17,909 nucleotides of DNA from Lachnospiraceae bacterium UBA7027 (GTDB lineage Bacteria > Bacillota > Clostridia > Lachnospirales > Lachnospiraceae). Within the stretch, counting starts at the first letter, position 1, and each line of letters opens with the position of its first letter. Both the position numbers and the translations under genes were made by a program. Positions 13,578-17,909 of this stretch are shown in pieces. The notes beneath the pieces were generated by a model. It saw nothing but the letters and a program-made list of their open reading frames with translations. It was not told where the DNA came from and ran no database searches. Location: the NCBI GenBank assembly GCA_002494135.1, contig DLBG01000093.1, forward strand, positions 1 through 17,909. The letters are read 5' to 3'.

Positions 13578-14879
13578 GGCAAGCCCGTACTCTTCCACCA
13601 TTTCATAATATGCATCAATCGCTTCTTTAAGTCTCTTTTCAAAATCGGCCTTTTGATACAAACCGTCGGCATTCGGGGTAAGTCCTTCAAACCGAAGATT
13701 TACGATTCCGGGAGGATTGTCGTCTCCTAAAACCGTAACGCCCCTTAACTGGTCGACGGTCTGATAAACCAGATTGACGGAAATAAACTCTTCCCCTGCC
13801 GCGTTTTTCCATTTGCCAATTACGATTTTACAGCCGATCGGTGTTGCACGCTCAATCGCCTCCGGCAGCATGTAATCTTCAACCGATAGCGAAGCTAAGA
13901 CACTGCCTATGTTGGAATCATGACCGCAAAGGAAGGTAAATTTACGGTTTTTATTCTGTAATTCGGAATGGATTTCTTTAAGCAGCGGATGCGCCACGTT
14001 CGTTGCCACAAGCGGAGCCGTGAAAAGCACATCACCGTATACATCTTTTATTTCCGAAATCTGCCGCCACTGCGGTTCGGTCAGGTTCTTTCCGAAGGAA
14101 GCCGTACGGTTGTCGGTTTCGTAATACTGAAGCACCAGTGCGTCACTTACGGAACAGGCCGTTTTTAAGGACCCTTTCGTTGCAGGCTCCTTTCCTTCTT
14201 CCAGAATCAGTTCAAAATCATCGGTCGTAAATCCCGTGAAGTTTCCGCTTTTCCAGTCTTCGGATTTCTTTACGTCGATTACTCTTGAAAGCAGCTCATA
14301 ATTGTCCGCCAGTCCTTCGATGTCATCCGCAAAAAGTTCCTTTACCTGTGCGGTTACATCCTCATTGTAGTTGTCGGAAACAAAGGTAAGATTCGGGGAG
14401 AATACCGGGTCCATCGTATCGTATTCGACATGGTATTCCACATCAAGATCGCTGACCGGAAGAAGTCCGGACTTAAAATAATTGGCGGTTGCTATCGTTC
14501 TCTGTTTGGAGTTTGCATAGATGCGGACTTCCTCCTTTGATGGCATAAAATTCGCAGGAAACAGTTCCTCGTCTTCCAGCCATTTGCGGAAATACTGTCC
14601 CATTTCGTTTTCGAGCACACCACCTCTTACGGAAAGTTCACTCGGATCCGATGTCCACGCAAACCATTCATGCGGTGTTAAGCTGTCCAGCGCAGATCCT
14701 TTTGAGCTGAGCGGCGAACGGATGTTGTGACGGCTTAAAACCACCACCTGTTCGAGCGTATATCCGTCGTGCGAAAGGGAATCGCATAAACCTTTTTTGC
14801 CGCTCTGCGCAGGGGAACATCCCGCAATGAGAGACAGGCATAAAATTACGGCCATGATCAAACCGATTTTTCTTTTCAT
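13566..14879 (-). CDS. Agp-like histidine acid phosphatase lipoprotein
   Basis: A 437-residue surface lipoprotein (lipobox LIAGC, Cys21) of the branch-2 histidine acid phosphatases. The catalytic motif is RHNIRSPL (50-57) with nucleophile His51. The Asn in place of the usual Gly and the following KGS, GGVLE and MGQY segments closely match E. coli glucose-1-phosphatase (Agp). YANSKQRT (121-128) and MDPVFSP also match it, and GHDSN (319-323) supplies the acid/base HD pair. Length fits Agp (about 413). Expected action is release of phosphate from sugar phosphates or inositol phosphates outside the cell; specificity cannot be fixed from sequence. The start has GGAAGGAG about 12 bases upstream. 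It precedes the BvgS-like kinase gene by 44 bases, which suggests that an extracellular phosphatase and a ligand sensor are expressed together. The protein ends in an Ala run encoded by the duplicated 16-mer. Confidence 0.92.
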   Translation of the reverse strand: MKRKIGLIMAVILCLSLIAGCSPAQSGKKGLCDSLSHDGYTLEQVVVLSRHNIRSPLSSKGSALDSLTPHEWFAWTSDPSELSVRGGVLENEMGQYFRKWLEDEELFPANFMPSKEEVRIYANSKQRTIATANYFKSGLLPVSDLDVEYHVEYDTMDPVFSPNLTFVSDNYNEDVTAQVKELFADDIEGLADNYELLSRVIDVKKSEDWKSGNFTGFTTDDFELILEEGKEPATKGSLKTACSVSDALVLQYYETDNRTASFGKNLTEPQWRQISEIKDVYGDVLFTAPLVATNVAHPLLKEIHSELQNKNRKFTFLCGHDSNIGSVLASLSVEDYMLPEAIERATPIGCKIVIGKWKNAAGEEFISVNLVYQTVDQLRGVTVLGDDNPPGIVNLRFEGLTPNADGLYQKADFEKRLKEAIDAYYEMVEEYGLAAAA

Positions 14880-14930
14880 GTTATTTTATTACTCCTTCCA
14901 AAGACAGTGTTACGAAACAGTGACTCCGTG

Positions 14931-14960
14931 TTTATATTTTAACATAAACTGTAGTATAAT
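14931..14960 (+). promoter_or_regulatory. Candidate promoter of the diguanylate cyclase gene
   Basis: A perfect TATAAT (14955-14960) with a weak -35 TTTATA (14931-14936) at 18 bases lies in the divergent spacer (14880-15018). The start would be near 14967, leaving a leader of about 50 bases with a GGAAGGG site before the ATG at 15019. The spacer must also hold the promoter for the divergent phosphatase gene; AT-rich TAAAAT and TATAAA sequences exist on the minus strand, but I find no convincing -35 for them. ACAGTG occurs twice, 13 bases apart, at about 14905-14923. No terminator or RNA gene is visible here. Confidence 0.5.
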
Positions 14961-15018
14961 AAGTTATATTTATTCGGGGATTTTATTTCGGATTTGTTTT
15001 TTTCGGAAGGGTTCGGAT

Positions 15019-16083
15019 ATGGTAAAGGAATTCGTTTTACAAAACTGGGCGATTTTGCTGATTCTGCTGGCATTTTTAACCCTGCTTCGAACAACCGGTT
15101 TCATCAATAAGAAATCCAAAGATCGCATGTATACCCTGATTCTGTGGCTTTTGCTGCTTGATCTTACCGTTTTCTTTGAATTCTATTTCGAAGAAAAGGG
15201 TATTTTTCAGGATGTCCGGCTTGCCCTTATGGCTGTCCGGTACAGCGCCACGCCGCTCATCATTGCGTTTATCATATTCACAATGGCAATCTATGTCCGC
15301 TGGTATGTCTTTATCCCGGCTATGATTCTTGCCGCAATCGATATTATTTCCATCTTTACCGGAATTGTTTTCAGTCTCGATGAAAACGGTTCTCTGCACC
15401 GCGGTGCGCTCGGATATCTGCCGTATATTATGGTCGGAGGCTACTGTGCTTTACTTGTCTTTATCCTGCTTCGGCGTAGCAATAAGCGCTATACGGAGAT
15501 TTTTCCGATTATCTTTCTCAGTTTTTCGTTCGTATGCGGACTGCTGCTTCCGTTTGCACTCGGAAAAGACTATTCGAGAATTTTCTGTACGAACATGGTC
15601 ATCGCGATTTTCATCTACTATGTTTTCTCCATTCTCCAGCTTACGGAGAAGGATTCGCTTACCGGTCTTATGAACCGGCAGGCTTTTTATGCTTCCGTTG
15701 AAAACGATGCAAAAAACATAACAGCGCTTATCTCCATTGACATGAACGGGCTGAAAACAATCAATGATTCTCAGGGTCATGCCGCAGGTGACAAAGCGCT
15801 GCAGTCAGTCGCAATCTGTTTTTTAAAATCCATTACATCAAAGAATACCGTATACCGGATCGGCGGAGACGAATTCGTGATTCTCTGCAGACACTCGGGT
15901 GAGGATGAAGTGAAACAGCTGATTGAGCGTATACAGAAAAATCTTTCCAAAACCGAATACAAGTGCGCCGTCGGATACAGCTTCCATCCGGACGGTTCGG
16001 AAACCATCGATGATATGCTCAAGGAATCCGATGAAAAGATGTACGAGGATAAAAAAGCTTTCTATTGTTCGAAGGTTCCGTAG
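15019..16083 (+). CDS. Membrane-bound diguanylate cyclase (7TM-GGDEF)
   Basis: A 354-residue protein with about seven membrane segments in the first 207 residues (near 9-25, 38-55, 73-95, 97-117, 133-152, 162-181, 190-207). The layout is similar to the seven-helix sensor modules found on some histidine kinases. A GGDEF domain (about 208-350) follows: DSLTGLMNR, metal-binding Asp241 and Asp250 in the DMNGLKTINDSQGH region, and the intact GGDEF at 282-286. It should make cyclic-di-GMP at the membrane. No RxxD inhibitory site precedes the motif. I chose the ATG at 15019 because GGAAGGG sits seven bases upstream and the perfect TATAAT lies before it; the open frame starting at 14797 would cross the divergent gene and promoter. 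It is the only plus-strand gene, and its 3' end overlaps the convergent solute-binding protein gene by 22 bases. Confidence 0.94.
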   Translation: MVKEFVLQNWAILLILLAFLTLLRTTGFINKKSKDRMYTLILWLLLLDLTVFFEFYFEEKGIFQDVRLALMAVRYSATPLIIAFIIFTMAIYVRWYVFIPAMILAAIDIISIFTGIVFSLDENGSLHRGALGYLPYIMVGGYCALLVFILLRRSNKRYTEIFPIIFLSFSFVCGLLLPFALGKDYSRIFCTNMVIAIFIYYVFSILQLTEKDSLTGLMNRQAFYASVENDAKNITALISIDMNGLKTINDSQGHAAGDKALQSVAICFLKSITSKNTVYRIGGDEFVILCRHSGEDEVKQLIERIQKNLSKTEYKCAVGYSFHPDGSETIDDMLKESDEKMYEDKKAFYCSKVP

Positions 16084-17363
16084 GCTTTTACGGCCTCATC
16101 TATTGTCATATCTTTCTTTGCTACGGCAAATACAGCCTGTCTTAACTGTATTACCGCATCATCCGTCAGGCCGATTTCTTCCGGCGACAGAATCCGTTCT
16201 TTTGAAACTTCTCCGAACGCGGCATACATGTCGTTGAAGGAAAGGTCTTTGGTCGGGGACATCAGTCCCTTCTTCTGCGCCATTCTGTTTAATTCCGGTG
16301 AAGTAATCAAAAACCGCATAAATTCATTGGCCATATCCAGATTCTTACTGTCTTTGTTTACCGAGAACTGAAGGTTCGGCATATCAAGGAAGACGGCACC
16401 GTCATCCAGCATGGGAATCGGAACAAAGGTGTATGTAAACGGCGAAGCGATAAATGCCTCGGAACGGCTCTCACGCTTCTGCGTTCCGGAAACGGTATCT
16501 CCGGAGCAGGTCATCATGGGAACATCTCCCTCAAAAAAACGGAGAATTACGGCATCATAATTATTCTCGATCTCATCACAGGCATCCATGTTCACAATGC
16601 CTTCCCCTAAGAAACCATCGATTTTTTCAAGTGCAGGTCTAATATATTCCCCTGCCGACGGATCAAGCGCATTGAGCTTCTCCACGGCCTTGGCATCGTC
16701 TGCCACGGTTTCACAGAAATACGGATAAGTCGACAGCGTGAATAAGGAAGTGAGCTCCTCTTTCGTAAAGCCCATCAGCGGGTTCTCATACCCTTTCTCA
16801 CGGAATGCTTCGCACACTTCCACAAGCTCTTTGTAAGTCTTGGGAACACTGAGACCTTCTTTTTCAAAAAGATTCTTGTTTACCAGCATACCGTAGGTGT
16901 TTGCAAAAACCGGAACCATCGGAAAGCTGCCGTCGTCCGTATTCAGAATGATATTGTCACGGATGCAGCCTAAATTGAGTCCGATTGAAGAATCCGCAAG
17001 ATTCTCCGCATGCTCTATGCTGGATTTGTACTGGTCACGTCCGTACATCCAGGAGTAATTGACATAGATGTCCGGCGCATCGTTTCCGTTTAAAACCGTA
17101 CCGATCATGTTGCTGTAATCATCCACCTTCGTGTAGGTCAGCTCCACATTGGGATAAAATTCGTTAAAGAGGTCGAATTCGGCCTCCAGAGCCTCAAAAT
17201 TGTCGTAACCGCCGACAATTTTAATCTGACCGCTGACAGAGGTATCCATGGACGGTTTGAATGTTTCATCGACATTCGCCTGATGCGATGTCTTGTTGCA
17301 TGCTCCTAGCGAAAATACCATCGCCGCAGCCAGAATCATACATGTGATTTTTTTCATTCTCAT
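16062..17363 (-). CDS. Extracellular solute-binding lipoprotein (family 1)
   Basis: A 433-residue lipoprotein with lipobox SLGAC (Cys22) and the fold pattern of family 1, MalE/UgpB-like, binding proteins. It has KIVGGYDNFEALEAEFDLFN near the start of the mature domain, DAPDIYVNYSW, and NKNLFEKEGLSVPKTYKELV. A C-terminal segment, NEFMRFLITSPELN, is typical of carbohydrate-binding members. The start at 17363 overlaps the stop of the upstream kinase/receiver gene as ATGA and follows GGGAGGG at six bases; an open frame extends to 17519, but there it runs antiparallel-frame through the kinase gene. No permease or ATPase gene is adjacent. The coupling to a kinase gene suggests that it may deliver ligand information to that kinase instead of (or as well as) serving an ABC importer. 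The substrate is unknown, probably a sugar or oligosaccharide. Confidence 0.93.
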   Translation of the reverse strand: MRMKKITCMILAAAMVFSLGACNKTSHQANVDETFKPSMDTSVSGQIKIVGGYDNFEALEAEFDLFNEFYPNVELTYTKVDDYSNMIGTVLNGNDAPDIYVNYSWMYGRDQYKSSIEHAENLADSSIGLNLGCIRDNIILNTDDGSFPMVPVFANTYGMLVNKNLFEKEGLSVPKTYKELVEVCEAFREKGYENPLMGFTKEELTSLFTLSTYPYFCETVADDAKAVEKLNALDPSAGEYIRPALEKIDGFLGEGIVNMDACDEIENNYDAVILRFFEGDVPMMTCSGDTVSGTQKRESRSEAFIASPFTYTFVPIPMLDDGAVFLDMPNLQFSVNKDSKNLDMANEFMRFLITSPELNRMAQKKGLMSPTKDLSFNDMYAAFGEVSKERILSPEEIGLTDDAVIQLRQAVFAVAKKDMTIDEAVKAYGTFEQ

Positions 17364-17909
17364 AGCTTTCCCTCCCTGATTCTTCGAATCTCTTTGATGA
17401 CTAATTTGATATCGATGGGTTTTGCAATATGTCCGTTCATGCCCGCATTTAAGCATTCCGTAACGTTTTCGGAGAACGCATCCGCCGTCATGGCAACAAT
17501 CGGAACGGAAGCGGCCCATTTGTTTTCAAGTTTTCTGATTGCCCTGGTTGCATCGAGACCGTTCATTTCGGGCATCTGTATATCCATGAAGATAAGCGCA
17601 TAAGCGTTCTCTTCGGCCTTTTGCATCATATCCACGCAGACACGTCCGTTCTCCGCACGCTCTGTGGTAATTCCGAACATGGTAAGCATGGCCGAAATGA
17701 TTTCCCAGTTGATGTCGTTATCCTCGGCCACAAGAATATGCAGTCCCTGCAGATCGGAATAATCGTCCTCGGGTTCCGCGGATTTGGACTCGTTGCCGAT
17801 CAGGCTGTTGATTTTATTGTAAAGAGTTGACTTAAACAACGGTTTGCTGACGAAGCCGGTCGCGCCTGCTTCTTTCGCCTGATCTTCAATGTCCGACCAG
17901 TCATAGGCG
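17360..17909 (-). CDS. Hybrid histidine kinase / multi-receiver protein, C-terminal part
   Basis: The frame is open to the right edge, so only the last 182 residues are seen. The first about 30 (ending AGATGFVSKPLFKSTLYNKI) are the C-terminal end of one receiver domain, with the typical switch lysine in SKPL. A linker then leads to a complete second receiver: LVAEDNDIN (acidic pocket), FMDIQMPEMNG with the phospho-acceptor Asp, VAMTADAF and IAKPID with the switch Lys. Tandem receivers of this type usually follow HisKA and ATPase domains in large hybrid kinases, but those parts lie outside the window. A TTG at 17839 within the frame is not a believable start. The stop overlaps the start of the solute-binding lipoprotein gene by four bases. 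Confidence 0.88.
   Translation of the reverse strand, partial: AYDWSDIEDQAKEAGATGFVSKPLFKSTLYNKINSLIGNESKSAEPEDDYSDLQGLHILVAEDNDINWEIISAMLTMFGITTERAENGRVCVDMMQKAEENAYALIFMDIQMPEMNGLDATRAIRKLENKWAASVPIVAMTADAFSENVTECLNAGMNGHIAKPIDIKLVIKEIRRIREGKL

Noticed and set aside
14797..15018. An N-terminal extension of the diguanylate cyclase to 14797
   Set aside because: It would cross the divergent phosphatase start and the TATAAT promoter. The ATG at 15019 has its own ribosome site and begins the first membrane helix.
17364..17519. Upstream extension of the solute-binding protein to 17519
   Set aside because: It overlaps the receiver-domain gene in another frame and places about 50 non-signal residues before a normal lipoprotein signal peptide.
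17837..17839. TTG start for a short standalone receiver protein
   Set aside because: The frame stays open to the window edge, and the upstream residues continue the end of a preceding receiver domain, so this is an internal codon.

Overview
The window looks like a chromosomal segment of an anaerobic Firmicute, most likely in or near the Lachnospiraceae (Clostridia). This is inferred from several things: AAGGAGG-type ribosome binding sites, many lipoproteins with LxGC lipoboxes, hybrid histidine kinases with extracellular solute-binding domains, a DUF4230 protein, and a short Ala/Lys/Pro-tailed protein. Coding density is very high and no gene-free stretch exceeds 300 bases; the longest is the ~140-base divergent spacer at 14880-15018.

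Region 1 (1-126): a Rho-independent terminator on the minus strand is followed directly by what looks like the 5' end of a group IIC intron running off the left edge. That is the insertion preference known for this intron class.

Region 2 (150-9561, all minus strand): a tightly packed run read from right to left. It contains a lipoprotein, a cytosolic GGDEF-GGDEF-EAL protein, a DUF4230 membrane protein, an OmpR-type response regulator, its sensor kinase, an ABC ATPase and a two-module FtsX-type permease. Between the kinase and the ATPase genes lies a helically phased array of five TTAA motifs next to a weak promoter. The simplest model is that the response regulator activates the ABC transporter from this array.

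Region 3 (9604-10162): the Ala/Lys/Pro-tailed protein is a self-contained transcription unit, with a good promoter (TTGACG-17-TAAAAT), a repeated leader motif and a clear terminator. Its tail is encoded by a 42-bp direct repeat.

Region 4 (10168-14879, minus strand): an Agp-like histidine acid phosphatase lipoprotein, a BvgS-like hybrid kinase with two Venus-flytrap domains, and a small PPC/DUF296 protein. A 16-bp duplication sits at the phosphatase/kinase junction.

Region 5 (14880-17909): a membrane diguanylate cyclase on the plus strand overlaps, tail to tail, an extracellular solute-binding lipoprotein on the minus strand. That lipoprotein gene is translationally coupled (ATGA) to the 3' end of a hybrid histidine kinase/receiver protein that runs off the right edge.

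Overall this is a signalling-rich region. It has three sensor or receiver systems, two cyclic-di-GMP proteins, one transporter and several surface lipoproteins. I see no CRISPR array, rRNA or tRNA. None of the genes is of a wholly unknown architecture. The most interesting signals are the phased operator array, the terminator-linked intron, and the solute-binding protein coupled to a kinase rather than to permeases.
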